Below are positions 1 through 8,336 of a stretch of DNA of 64,000 bases, one piece after another (within the stretch, counting starts at the first letter, position 1; every line of letters starts with the position of its first letter). The stretch spans positions 124,001-188,000 of the forward strand of contig NZ_FQTV01000005.1 in NCBI RefSeq assembly GCF_900128905.1, in the 5' to 3' direction. The notes under the pieces are model-generated. The model did not search any database. It saw only the letters and a list, made by a program, of their open reading frames with translations, and had not been told where the DNA came from. The translations under genes and the position numbers were made by a program. Origin of the DNA: Bacteroides luti. Lineage in GTDB: Bacteria; Bacteroidota; Bacteroidia; Bacteroidales; Bacteroidaceae.

Positions 1-1023
1 GTCTCTAAAGCTAATGACGATGGACTAATACCCGAAGGGAAATTTGTGATTTATTGCAATACACCATCATACGTTGGAACGCATATCACCGGATATTCTA
101 ATCAGGTTGCAGCAATGGTAAAGTTCTTCTCTACTGCTACACCTAAGAAAAAGAATGTGGTAAACCTGGTTGCAGGATGGATGGAACCATCAGACATGCG
201 GGAAATAAAAAGACTTGCTCAGGTAATGGAAGCAAGAACAATTATGTTCCCGGACATGACCGGCGTACTTGATACTCCTCTCAACGGTAAATACCACATG
301 TATCCCGACGGAGGAACAACAATTCCGGAACTGAGAGCTACGGGTGATAGCAAATTTACAATCGGCCTTGGACAATATTGCACGGAAGATGCTTGCATTA
401 AACTTGAAAACAAATGCAAAGTTAAGTTTGAAGTGGTAGACATTCCTATTGGTTTAAAAGCAACAGACCGCTTCCTTATGTCTCTTAGCCGTCATGCTAA
501 TCTTCCTATTCCTGATAGTATCACAGAAGAACGCGGACAATTAATCGACCTTATTGCCGACAATGCCAAATATCTTTATGGCAAACGCGTAGCATTATGG
601 GGAGATCCGGATACATTGATTCCTCTTACTGAGTTTTTGGTAAGCCTAGACATGAAACCGGTTTATATCGTTAGTGGAACACCAGGAAAACCTTTCGATG
701 AACGTATGTCCGAGATATTAAAAGATATTCCTGAAGCGAAGTTCATGAGCGGTGAACGTGCTGATATGTTCCGTCTTCATCAGTGGATTAAACAAGAAGG
801 GGTTGATTTGCTTATAGGCAACACCTATGGTAAATACATTGCCAGAGATGAAGATACACCGTTTATTCGTTTTGGTTTCCCAATTGCCGATCGCTCCGGA
901 CACAACTACTTCCCTAAAACCGGATATGTTGGTGCAACAAACCTGGTTATTCAGATTTTAAATGCTTTTATGGATCATCAGGATCGAACTTGTCCTGAAG
1001 AGAAGGTTGAGTTCCAAATGTAA
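1..1023 (+). CDS. nifK: Nitrogenase MoFe protein beta chain, 3' part
   Basis: C-terminal 340 residues of the beta subunit of the NifDK dinitrogenase. The reading frame is open from base 1, so the gene starts left of the window; the ATG-like codons inside are internal. It fits the NifK C-terminal half, with the SYVGTHITGYSNQ region near the edge, and ends in the usual NifK pattern of a GHNYFPKTGYVGA segment followed by a short acidic tail. The P-cluster cysteines would lie in the missing N-terminal part. NifK pairs with NifD to form the tetramer that reduces N2 with electrons from NifH. nifE follows after 280 bases, the normal gene order. The assignment is firm because of the adjoining nifE, nifN and nifB. 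Confidence 0.95.
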   Translation, partial: VSKANDDGLIPEGKFVIYCNTPSYVGTHITGYSNQVAAMVKFFSTATPKKKNVVNLVAGWMEPSDMREIKRLAQVMEARTIMFPDMTGVLDTPLNGKYHMYPDGGTTIPELRATGDSKFTIGLGQYCTEDACIKLENKCKVKFEVVDIPIGLKATDRFLMSLSRHANLPIPDSITEERGQLIDLIADNAKYLYGKRVALWGDPDTLIPLTEFLVSLDMKPVYIVSGTPGKPFDERMSEILKDIPEAKFMSGERADMFRLHQWIKQEGVDLLIGNTYGKYIARDEDTPFIRFGFPIADRSGHNYFPKTGYVGATNLVIQILNAFMDHQDRTCPEEKVEFQM

Positions 1024-1262
1024 TCTATTGAGAGTTGTTAGTTTAAAATGCTTCTGCATCTTTGAGAAAAAGTCATAATTCTCAGAATGCCGGAGCTTTT
1101 TTACTAAAGAATAAGAAAGAAAATAATCCTACATAAATGTAAGATTATTCCCGTCTTCCTACTTCCGGGTAATACCGATATTCCCTCTCTTTTATAATGC
1201 TTATCTGTAAATATCTGAATTTGAATGCATAGAGTAATCCTGATTAGCAAACTCAACTCTTT

Positions 1263-1277
1263 GGCATGGTTTTGGTA
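1263..1277 (+). promoter_or_regulatory. Possible sigma-54 promoter before nifE
   Basis: TTGGCATG is followed by a TGGTA at the correct distance: GG at 1263-1264, ten bases, then GT at 1275-1276, where the sigma-54 consensus has GC. The -24 half is good and the -12 half is off by one key base. Transcription would start near 1288, leaving a leader of about 16 bases. The neighbouring nifA makes a sigma-54 promoter plausible, but I found no TGT-N10-ACA NifA site in 1024-1260. nifE may simply be read through from nifK. The rest of the 280-base gap holds only a weak hairpin near 1148-1174 without a T-run. Confidence 0.3.
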
Positions 1278-1303
1278 TTATAATAATTAAATGTAAGATC
1301 GAT

Positions 1304-2629
1304 ATGGACTATATTTTAAAAGAAAGAGAAAAGCAAGTGGCATTCGCAGGAATTAATGCAGCAACGATAGAGTGCAACAAAGAGAGCCTGGCTGGTTCGG
1401 TTAGTCAAAGGGCATGCGTTTTTTGTGGTTCCAGAGTTGTGCTCTATCCTATTGCAGATGCATTGCATCTTATCCATGGTCCTATTGGATGCGCCGCATA
1501 TACATGGGATATAAGAGGTTCTCTTTCTTCAGGACCAGAGTTACACAGACTTAGTTTCTCCACCGATTTACAAGAGAGAGACGTCATCTTTGGAGGTATC
1601 GATAAATTGAATGCGGCTATGGAAGAATTGATTGATCTTCATCATCCAAAAGCTGCTTTTATTTATACTACCTGTATTGTAGGAGTTATTGGTGATGATG
1701 TGGAATCAGCCTGCAAAGAGATGGCTCTCCGTAAAGGTATTCCCGTTATCCCTGTTCAGGCACCTGGCTTTCAAGGATCAAAAAAAGACGGGTATAAGGT
1801 TGCTTGCGAAGCACTCTTTCAACTTGTAGGCACTATAAATAAACCAACACCTAAGTATAGCATAAATATACTCGGTGACTTTAATCTTGCCGGTGAACTC
1901 TGGATTTTATTGGAGTATTACAAAAAGATGGGTATTCATGTTAACGCCACAATCACCGGAGATGGAAGAGTTGAAGATATCTGTAATGCCCACAATGCTT
2001 CCTTAAATGTTGTTCAATGTTCCGGATCCATGAACTATCTGGCTCAAATGATGAAAAAAGAATATGGTATTCCAAGCATGAGGGTTTCCTATTTCGGCAT
2101 TGAGGATATGAGTGATGCGCTTTACGATGTTGCTTCTTTCTTCAAAAGTGAAGAAATGATGGCTAAAGCCAAAGAGCTAGTCCGCACAGAATTTACCCGA
2201 CTTATGCCGCAACTTAAATGGTACAAGGAAAGACTGCAAGGAAAAAAGGCGGCAATCTATGTGGGTGGTGCTTTCAAAGCTATTTCATTAATAAAAGCTC
2301 TTCGCCTGATAGGTGTTCAGACTGTTATTGTTGGATCACAAACCGGAACCACTGAAGATTATGAACTCATTAAAAAACTTTGCGATGAGGGCACAATTAT
2401 AGTTGATGACTCTAATCCTGTTGAGCTATCTCATTTCGTAAAAGAAAAGCATGCGGATATTTTTATTGGAGGAGTAAAGGAGCGCCCCATCGCACATAAG
2501 ATAGGATTAGGATTCTGTGATCATAATCACGAAAGAAAAGAGGCTCTAGCCGGTTATGAAGGAATGATGAATTTTGCACGTGAGATTTATGCGACAGCAA
2601 TGAGTCCGGTATGGCAATTTACTAAATAA
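1304..2629 (+). CDS. nifE: Nitrogenase iron-molybdenum cofactor scaffold NifE
   Basis: NifE is a NifD paralogue that pairs with NifN as the scaffold on which the NifB-co cluster is matured into FeMo-cofactor with molybdenum and homocitrate. The 441-residue protein has the family start GSVSQRACVFCGS (Cys38, Cys41), the HGPIGCAAYTWD segment (Cys63) and Cys124 in the YTTCIVGVIGDD segment, which match the cluster-binding cysteines of known NifE. Residues 100-430 show the repeated Rossmann-like nitrogenase folds, including NEARBY-type cofactor pocket segments such as GGVKERPIAHKIGLGF near the C-terminus. The ATG is preceded by an AT-rich stretch without a clear Shine-Dalgarno, as is common in Bacteroides. 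nifN begins 11 bases after its stop, so the two are surely co-transcribed. Confidence 0.96.
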   Translation: MDYILKEREKQVAFAGINAATIECNKESLAGSVSQRACVFCGSRVVLYPIADALHLIHGPIGCAAYTWDIRGSLSSGPELHRLSFSTDLQERDVIFGGIDKLNAAMEELIDLHHPKAAFIYTTCIVGVIGDDVESACKEMALRKGIPVIPVQAPGFQGSKKDGYKVACEALFQLVGTINKPTPKYSINILGDFNLAGELWILLEYYKKMGIHVNATITGDGRVEDICNAHNASLNVVQCSGSMNYLAQMMKKEYGIPSMRVSYFGIEDMSDALYDVASFFKSEEMMAKAKELVRTEFTRLMPQLKWYKERLQGKKAAIYVGGAFKAISLIKALRLIGVQTVIVGSQTGTTEDYELIKKLCDEGTIIVDDSNPVELSHFVKEKHADIFIGGVKERPIAHKIGLGFCDHNHERKEALAGYEGMMNFAREIYATAMSPVWQFTK

Positions 2630-2640
2630 ACAAGTATAAT

Positions 2641-4014
2641 ATGGAGAAGCAATATATATCAAACCGTAATGCATGCAAACTATGTGCCCCACTAGGTGCA
2701 TCTGTAGCATTAAAAGGAATAGAAGGATGTGTTCCGCTTATCCACGGCTCACAAGGGTGTGCAACATATATTCGCCGGTATATGATTAGCCATTATAAAG
2801 AACCGGTAGATATTGCTTCATCAAACTTTAGTGAAGCTGCTACTGTTTATGGGGGAAGCCGGAACTTTATCACAGGAATCAATAATATTATAAGGCAATA
2901 CAATCCTAAAGTTATTGGAATTGCCTCTACTTGTCTAAGTGAGACAATAGGTGAAGACTTACCCGGATTGATCAGAGATTATAAAGAGGCAAATAAAGAC
3001 AAGGAATTGCCTACATTTATCAATGTATCTACAGCAAGTTATTGCGGCAGTCATATTGATGGGTTTCATAATACTTTGCTGGCAGCTATAAAATCTTTAG
3101 CCACAAACAAACTCAAAGGAGATTATATAAACATATTCCCTGGATTTGTTTCTCCTGCAGACATCCGTTACCTGAAAGAGGTTCTTGATGATTTTGGTAT
3201 TAAATACATTCTTTTCCCAGACTATTCCGAGACTCTTGACAATGAGCATTGGAAAGATTATCAGTTGATCCCCCAGGGAGGAACTCCCCTGAGTGATATA
3301 ATGCGTACCGGAGGAGCTTGCGCAACAATTGAATTAGGTAATGTATTTAACAAGGGAGCCGTCAGGAGTAATGCAGGCAGAGTCCAGACTGCTGGAGAAT
3401 GGTTAGAAAATGAATTTGGAGTAAAGAACTATCAGATAGGAATGCCTATTGGAATTAAATCTTCCGACAGCTTCTTCAATATATTGTCTGAAATCAGCCA
3501 GAAGAGCGTTCCTGAGAAACACCGGAAAGAACGGGGGCGTTTGATTGATGCTTATGTAGATGCCCACAAATATGTATTCGGCAAACGTGCCATGATTTTT
3601 GGTGAGGAAGATTTGGTCTTAAGTCTTGCCGGTTTCCTAAAAGAAATAGGTATAGAACCTGCTCTTATTGGATCAGGAGGAAACAGTGGCTTGCTGAGAT
3701 CAGAAGTAGAAAAATTATTTGATCAGGCAGAAATTCCAATAAGTGTACTAAGTGGTTCTGATTTTGAAACAATGCGCGAACAGGCTGAAGAATTAAATCC
3801 AGATATATTAATTGGAAATAGTAAAGGGTATTACATTGCCCGGGAACGTAAAATTCCATTAGTCAGATTAGGATTTCCCATTCACGACCGCTTTGGAGCA
3901 GCTCGCCTGCATCACATTGGATATAGGGGGACTCAGGAATTATTTGACCGCATTGTAAATGCATTAATAGAATATAAACAAGAAAACTCTCCTGTAGGGT
4001 ATAAATATATTTAG
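2641..4014 (+). CDS. nifN: Nitrogenase iron-molybdenum cofactor scaffold NifN
   Basis: NifN is a NifK paralogue and the partner of NifE in the cofactor-maturation scaffold. The 457-residue protein opens with SNRNACKLCAPLGA (Cys12, Cys15), followed by Cys30 and Cys40 in the GIEGCVPLIHGSQGCATYIRR region typical of NifN/NifK. Later segments IASTCLSETIGEDLPG and VSTASYCGSHIDG, and the C-terminal LVRLGFPIHDRFGAAR, are family hallmarks. It lies 11 bases after nifE and 2 bases before nifB, so nifENB form one transcription unit. It is distinguished from a second nifK by its position, by the NifN-type N-terminus and by the presence of nifK upstream. Confidence 0.95.
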   Translation: MEKQYISNRNACKLCAPLGASVALKGIEGCVPLIHGSQGCATYIRRYMISHYKEPVDIASSNFSEAATVYGGSRNFITGINNIIRQYNPKVIGIASTCLSETIGEDLPGLIRDYKEANKDKELPTFINVSTASYCGSHIDGFHNTLLAAIKSLATNKLKGDYINIFPGFVSPADIRYLKEVLDDFGIKYILFPDYSETLDNEHWKDYQLIPQGGTPLSDIMRTGGACATIELGNVFNKGAVRSNAGRVQTAGEWLENEFGVKNYQIGMPIGIKSSDSFFNILSEISQKSVPEKHRKERGRLIDAYVDAHKYVFGKRAMIFGEEDLVLSLAGFLKEIGIEPALIGSGGNSGLLRSEVEKLFDQAEIPISVLSGSDFETMREQAEELNPDILIGNSKGYYIARERKIPLVRLGFPIHDRFGAARLHHIGYRGTQELFDRIVNALIEYKQENSPVGYKYI

Positions 4015-4016
4015 TT

Positions 4017-5285
4017 ATGGAAACAACAGAAAAAAAACATGTTCATCCCTGCTTTGACGAAAGTGCAAAACATTCTCACGCAAGAGTACACTTACCTGTA
4101 GCACCCAAATGCAACATTCAGTGCAACTACTGCAACAGGAAATATGATTGTGTAAACGAAACTCGTCCCGGAGTTACATCATCTGTGCTTGCTCCTTTTC
4201 AGGCTGCCGATTATCTAAAGGCACTGGATGCAAAGCTCGACAACTTATCTGTTGTAGGTATTGCTGGCCCTGGAGATCCTTTTGCCAATCCGGAAGAAAC
4301 ATTGGAAACAATGCGGAGCGTTAAGAGTATTTTTCCTGATAAGATTTTCTGCCTATCAACAAATGGTCTTGATTTAGAACCTTACATTGATGAGATAGCA
4401 GAACTTGGTGTTAGCCATGTTACAATAACCATAAATGCTATTGACCCTACTATCAGTGCTAAGATTTATAAATGGATACGCTATAACAAGCATGTATACA
4501 GAGGTCTTGAAGGAGCAAGAATTTTACTTGAAAGACAATTAACTTGTATTCCATTATTAAAAGCAAAAGGAATTACAGTCAAGATAAACAGTATTATTAT
4601 CCCAGGTATTAATGAAGATCATATTCCGGAAGTGGCTCGTAAATGCGCTGAGCTGGGAGCAGATGTAATTAACTGCATTCCACTAATTCCCACTGCTGAA
4701 ACAGGATTTGCAGATACGCCTAAACCCGATTCAAAGATGATCTTCAAGACCCGGACTTTGGCATCGGAGCATCTGAAATTAATGAGCCACTGTGCACGTT
4801 GCAGAGCCGACGCCGCCGGTTTACTTGGGCAAGATCTTGAAGGGACTCATGCATTATTGAAAGAATATGCTTCACGTCCGGCTTTCGATCTGGCAACTCG
4901 CCCTTACGTAGCAGTGGCAACTCACGAAGGGTTACTGGTTAACTTACATTTAGGAGAGGCTACTTCTCTGTATATCTTCAAACAGTCTCCGAAAGGTTTC
5001 CAATTGGTTGAAGAAAGAAAAACACCAATACCCGGTGCAGGAGACCAAAGATGGGTAGACATGGCTCGTTCACTAAATGATTGCAGAGCAATACTTGTAT
5101 CGGGAGTTGGAGAAAATCCTAAAACAATACTCAATTCCTGTAATGTACATGTAATAGAGATGACGGGATTAATAGACGATGGGCTTGATGGAGTATATAA
5201 TAATAAACCGATCAGAAGCATAGCTAAACCGGATGCCTTTAAATGTGGCAGTGGATGCAAAGGTAACGCCCAGGGATGTGCATAA
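4017..5285 (+). CDS. nifB: FeMo-cofactor radical SAM synthase NifB with fused NifX domain
   Basis: NifB is a radical SAM enzyme that fuses two [4Fe-4S] clusters and inserts the central carbide to give NifB-co, the first committed step of FeMo-cofactor assembly. The SAM cluster motif CNIQCNYC is at residues 32-39 (CX3CX2C), followed by the NRKYDC and GIAGPGDPFANPE segments of NifB. Residues 1 to about 290 are the radical SAM core. Residues from about 295 to 400 (ATRPYVAVATHEGLLVN onward) form a NifX-like cofactor-binding domain, the two-domain form known from many bacteria. The C-terminus ends in a cysteine-rich tail CGSGCKGNAQGCA. It lies 2 bases after nifN and 31 bases before the ferredoxin gene. 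Confidence 0.96.
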   Translation: METTEKKHVHPCFDESAKHSHARVHLPVAPKCNIQCNYCNRKYDCVNETRPGVTSSVLAPFQAADYLKALDAKLDNLSVVGIAGPGDPFANPEETLETMRSVKSIFPDKIFCLSTNGLDLEPYIDEIAELGVSHVTITINAIDPTISAKIYKWIRYNKHVYRGLEGARILLERQLTCIPLLKAKGITVKINSIIIPGINEDHIPEVARKCAELGADVINCIPLIPTAETGFADTPKPDSKMIFKTRTLASEHLKLMSHCARCRADAAGLLGQDLEGTHALLKEYASRPAFDLATRPYVAVATHEGLLVNLHLGEATSLYIFKQSPKGFQLVEERKTPIPGAGDQRWVDMARSLNDCRAILVSGVGENPKTILNSCNVHVIEMTGLIDDGLDGVYNNKPIRSIAKPDAFKCGSGCKGNAQGCA

Positions 5286-5316
5286 TTTTATTCAATAACA
5301 ATAAATCAAGAAAGAA

Positions 5317-5625
5317 ATGAAAAAGCCAGCTTATCACATTTTAGTGTGTAATTCTTATCGGGTAGCAGGAGAAGCACAAGGTGCATGCAACAAAAAAGGT
5401 GCAGCCGGACTGCTACAATATCTAAGCGAAGAAGCATCAGACAGAGGATTAGATGTAGCAGTATCTACAACAGCTTGTCTGAATGTATGCTCCCAAGGAC
5501 CAGTAATGGTTATTCATCCCAACAATTATTGGTATGGAGGGGTTGATAGTGAAGATGTAATAGACGAAATACTTGACGCTCTTGAAAATAATGAGCCATG
5601 TGCCAAATATCTGATATCTGACTAA
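5317..5625 (+). CDS. Thioredoxin-like [2Fe-2S] ferredoxin of the nif operon
   Basis: A 102-residue protein of the thioredoxin-fold (2Fe-2S) ferredoxin family. The four likely cluster ligands are Cys11, Cys24, Cys54 and Cys58, the CX12C ... CX3C arrangement of this family (TACLNVCSQGPVMVIHP around the second pair). It sits between nifB and nifV, 31 and 3 bases away, so it is probably co-transcribed and gives or takes electrons during cofactor assembly or nitrogenase reduction; that role is inferred from position only. A related ferredoxin gene next to nifB is common in diazotrophs. Cys94 near the C-terminus is extra and unlikely to be a ligand. Confidence 0.85.
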   Translation: MKKPAYHILVCNSYRVAGEAQGACNKKGAAGLLQYLSEEASDRGLDVAVSTTACLNVCSQGPVMVIHPNNYWYGGVDSEDVIDEILDALENNEPCAKYLISD

Positions 5626-5628
5626 ATA

Positions 5629-6810
5629 ATGAAGAAAATTAAGAAACCATATTATATTGATACAACTTTACGTGACGGTGAACAGGCTCCTGGTGTTATC
5701 TTCTCTTTAGATGAAAAGATAAAGGTCTGTTCACTATTAGATGAAGTTGGTATTCCCGAACTTGAAATAGGAACTCCAGCTTTGGGAATAAAAGAGGCTC
5801 AGGAGATAAATATAATCTGTAAACAAGGATTTAAATTCAAAACTCTTGCATGGTGCAGAGCAAATAAGAAAGATATTCTTTTAGCTGCAAAAAGTGGAAC
5901 TAATGGAGTACATTTATCATTTCCTGTTTCTAAAATTCTTCAAAAAGCAATGGGAAAAGATGAAGAGTGGGTTTTGCAGAATTTACAGGAAATGTTTGAT
6001 TTTGCATCTTCTCAATTTGAATATGTAACTATTGGTGCTCAGGATGCCACAAGAGCCAATTTATCTTTCCTGAAAGAATTTATTGGGCTTAGTATATTTT
6101 TAGGAGCTTCTCGGGTTAGGATAGCCGACACTGTTGGTACATTAAGTCCAATTTCGTGCTTTAAACTTATTAAATCCATTCGTGCAACATACAGAGATTT
6201 ACCGTTAGAAATACATGCACATAATGATTTAGGGATGGCAACTGCTAATACTGTTGCAGCATACTTAGCTGGAGCCGAATGCCTGAGTGTAACAGTTAAC
6301 GGACTTGGTGAACGCGCTGGTAATGCTGCTCTTGAAGAAGTTTCAATGGCTTTAAAAATAAGTGAAGACATTGATTGCGAATTAAATACTACTCTTTATT
6401 CTGAGATTTCGAATTACGTTTCTGAGATTTCAAACAGAATATTACCCGAAAGCAAACCTATTACCGGAAGCCTTGTTTTATCACATGAATCTGGCATACA
6501 TACTCAATGTCTGCAAAAAGATAGAAGAACCTATCAATTAATTGAAGCTTCTGAAATTGGAAAATCAGAGCAGGATTTCATTATAGGGAAGCACAGCGGA
6601 AAATCAACAATAAGATATTACCTTCAGAAAGCAAATTTGCCTGATGATGACACTATTTGCGACATGCTATTATTTAAAATAAAAGAAGAAGCTGTTAGGA
6701 AGAAAAAGTGTTTAGATGAGAAAGATTTATATCGGATTTATTGGGATATAAGAAAAAAGGAGAAATATTATGGAGAAAGAGAATATACAGGAATCTATCG
6801 TTCCAGATGA
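5629..6810 (+). CDS. nifV: Homocitrate synthase NifV
   Basis: NifV condenses acetyl-CoA with 2-oxoglutarate to R-homocitrate, the organic ligand of FeMo-cofactor. The 393-residue protein belongs to the DRE-TIM metallolyase family: DTTLRDGEQAPG at residues 11-22 binds the metal and substrate, and the EIHAHNDLGMATANT segment near residue 200 gives the second metal-binding HxH. The SHESGIHTQ segment near residue 285 and the IGKHSGKS segment near residue 325 are also typical. An isopropylmalate or citramalate synthase is the alternative, but the nif context and length favour NifV. It starts 3 bases after the ferredoxin gene, and its last 41 bases overlap the next gene. Confidence 0.92.
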   Translation: MKKIKKPYYIDTTLRDGEQAPGVIFSLDEKIKVCSLLDEVGIPELEIGTPALGIKEAQEINIICKQGFKFKTLAWCRANKKDILLAAKSGTNGVHLSFPVSKILQKAMGKDEEWVLQNLQEMFDFASSQFEYVTIGAQDATRANLSFLKEFIGLSIFLGASRVRIADTVGTLSPISCFKLIKSIRATYRDLPLEIHAHNDLGMATANTVAAYLAGAECLSVTVNGLGERAGNAALEEVSMALKISEDIDCELNTTLYSEISNYVSEISNRILPESKPITGSLVLSHESGIHTQCLQKDRRTYQLIEASEIGKSEQDFIIGKHSGKSTIRYYLQKANLPDDDTICDMLLFKIKEEAVRKKKCLDEKDLYRIYWDIRKKEKYYGEREYTGIYRSR

Positions 6811-7219
6811 TGATATGTTGTTATTAGCCAACAGCTCTCTTGAATATGCGAATAGTTATTTAAAGACTCTTGAAAATAGTTTAAATAAGAAAACACATTT
6901 CACAAAGGATCTTCTTTATAATATTGCTGTCATGGCATTTGAAAAATACTTTGTGAGTTTATTAGCCCGATATAATTGGAGTGCTACTCATCACATGCCT
7001 GTTGCACTCTATAAAGAAGCAGAAGAGTTTGAGAATGAATTAACTGAGTCAATGAAAATGACATCAATTTTAGTGGGTAAATTCGAGGGAATCTGTTCTC
7101 TGGAAGGCTTTGGCTACCGGACTCCCGAAATAGAAGAACTAACAGAGATGGTCAAGGGTATGACAGAGATTAAAGCGTTGGTAGAAAAACGATTGTCAGA
7201 AGTCAATGGAACAAAGTAA
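6770..7219 (+). CDS. HEPN-like helical protein overlapping nifV
   Basis: A 149-residue, all-helical protein without membrane segments. The pattern NIAVMAFEKYFVSLLARYNW...THHMPVAL resembles the HEPN fold, and Arg67 with His74 (RYNWSATH) fits the RX4-6H motif seen in HEPN nucleases; whether it is active is unknown. A clear AAGGAG precedes the ATG at 6770, and the gene begins inside the 3' end of nifV, a 41-base overlap that implies translational coupling. It would be made together with the nif enzymes. The family call is from the look of the sequence only. Its 3' end overlaps the convergent Nif11 gene by 17 bases. Confidence 0.5.
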   Translation: MEKENIQESIVPDDDMLLLANSSLEYANSYLKTLENSLNKKTHFTKDLLYNIAVMAFEKYFVSLLARYNWSATHHMPVALYKEAEEFENELTESMKMTSILVGKFEGICSLEGFGYRTPEIEELTEMVKGMTEIKALVEKRLSEVNGTK

Positions 7220-7442
7220 ACCACGCCTCTACCTGCTTAATTTTATCAGCATCTTCGTAAGATTGGCATTTAAAAAGCATTATATTTATAGCTTCTTCAA
7301 ACTCTTCTTCAGTGAAAAGCATTAACTGAGTTTGGAGAAAAGCCAATAACTCTTGTTTTGTTTTGCACTTGTAACATTCAGTTCTCAACAATTTATCGCT
7401 GTCAACTTTAGATATAAAAGTCATTGCATTCTTTATAGACAT
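7203..7442 (-). CDS. Nif11-family small protein
   Basis: A 79-residue protein matching the Nif11 family pattern: an N-terminal MSIKNAMTFISKVDSDKLLR, a middle CKTKQELLAFLQ, and an acidic FTEEEFEEAIN helix. Nif11 proteins are found in nitrogen-fixation clusters, with no established function; related sequences serve as leader regions of RiPP precursors. Here there is no double-glycine cleavage site or modifiable core after the domain and no modification enzyme nearby, so a nif accessory role is more likely than a peptide precursor. It is the last gene of the nifA operon, 19 bases after the NifX-like gene. The 3' end overlaps the HEPN-like gene on the other strand by 17 bases. Confidence 0.7.
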   Translation of the reverse strand: MSIKNAMTFISKVDSDKLLRTECYKCKTKQELLAFLQTQLMLFTEEEFEEAINIMLFKCQSYEDADKIKQVEAWFTLFH

Positions 7443-7461
7443 AACACTTTCTTTTTAAATA

Positions 7462-7863
7462 TTACTTTTCATTGCATTCAGTAGAACAGACTGAACATTG
7501 ACCACCACATATTTGAATATCAGCATAAGAAGAAATAGCATCACACAAATGCAACTTACTTTGATTGAACAAATCAATATTTTCTTTTAAATTAAAACCT
7601 TCTGATAAATAAACTTTTACTCCTTTAAGAATAAATACCTGCAATGCCATAGGGTGTATGTGTTTGGTAATCACATTATCTACATCTTTAGAAATTAAAG
7701 CAGGCAAAAGTTCGCCCATATTACTGGCAAGATCGGCTATTCTTATCCATGAATATTGATCTGAATCTTTATTATAAAGACAAAGTGATCCTGTTGAATT
7801 AAAGCCGTTGGCTATATCGTACTTATGTTTACTATCATCTATTACAGGAATTGCTATTTTCAT
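7462..7863 (-). CDS. NifX/NifB-type FeMo-cofactor-binding protein
   Basis: A 133-residue member of the dinitrogenase iron-molybdenum cofactor biosynthesis family, the fold shared by NifX, NafY and the NifB C-terminus. It begins [22 protein letters not shown], has the LLPALISKDVDNVITKHIHPMAL helix-strand pair with a histidine pair suited to cluster binding, and ends with a Cys-rich tail (CGGQCSVCSTEC, residues 118-129). It could carry or store NifB-co or FeMo-co, which is a family inference. The start codon overlaps the GNAT stop in an ATGA, so the two are translationally coupled. I leave the symbol blank because this subfamily is not clearly nifX itself. Confidence 0.75.
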   Translation of the reverse strand: MKIAIPVIDDSKHKYDIANGFNSTGSLCLYNKDSDQYSWIRIADLASNMGELLPALISKDVDNVITKHIHPMALQVFILKGVKVYLSEGFNLKENIDLFNQSKLHLCDAISSYADIQICGGQCSVCSTECNEK

Positions 7864-8336
7864 TCATCAATTGTTTTTGTCCAAAAATACATGTTAGGGA
7901 TACATTCTTTGAATCCCATACTTCTATAAAGGTTTTGAGCTACCTTGTTATCTTCCCTCACTTCAAGTGAGATTTTACAATATTTCCTCAATTCAGAAAT
8001 ATGAATAAGCTCTTCCAGCAGTAATCGTCCCAACCCTTTGCCTCTATATTTATCATATATAATTAAATCGTGCAGATTAATATATGGCTTTACTTTAAAC
8101 GTTGAGAAATTAACGAAACAAGTAGCCAATCCTGCAATCTTTTGATCATAAATAATGAATAAGACAAAAGAAGAAGGATGATTAGCCAACCCGTCAACTA
8201 AGCGCAATTGACTCCTCTTGTTGAGTGGTACAGAGTCACCCATCGGATCAGTCATGTAGTGATTAAGCAAATCAACCAATGCATCAAGATGCATGGGATT
8301 CTCATAATCACAGAATTCAAATTCTATCATTTTCAT
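7860..8336 (-). CDS. GNAT-family N-acetyltransferase in the nifA operon
   Basis: A 158-residue GCN5-related N-acetyltransferase. The acetyl-CoA pyrophosphate-binding motif is [17 protein letters not shown] (about residues 97-113), followed by the [22 protein letters not shown] pattern of motif B, which ends with the Tyr expected in the active site. The substrate cannot be read from the sequence. It overlaps the 3' end of nifA by 20 bases and the NifX-like gene by 4 bases, so it is an integral member of the operon. Acetyltransferases are occasional nif neighbours but have no fixed role there. A target such as NifA or a nif enzyme is speculative. Confidence 0.8.
   Translation of the reverse strand: MKMIEFEFCDYENPMHLDALVDLLNHYMTDPMGDSVPLNKRSQLRLVDGLANHPSSFVLFIIYDQKIAGLATCFVNFSTFKVKPYINLHDLIIYDKYRGKGLGRLLLEELIHISELRKYCKISLEVREDNKVAQNLYRSMGFKECIPNMYFWTKTIDE

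Noticed and set aside
1024..1303. NifA upstream activator site TGT-N10-ACA
   Set aside because: I looked for this pattern before nifE and found none with correct spacing.
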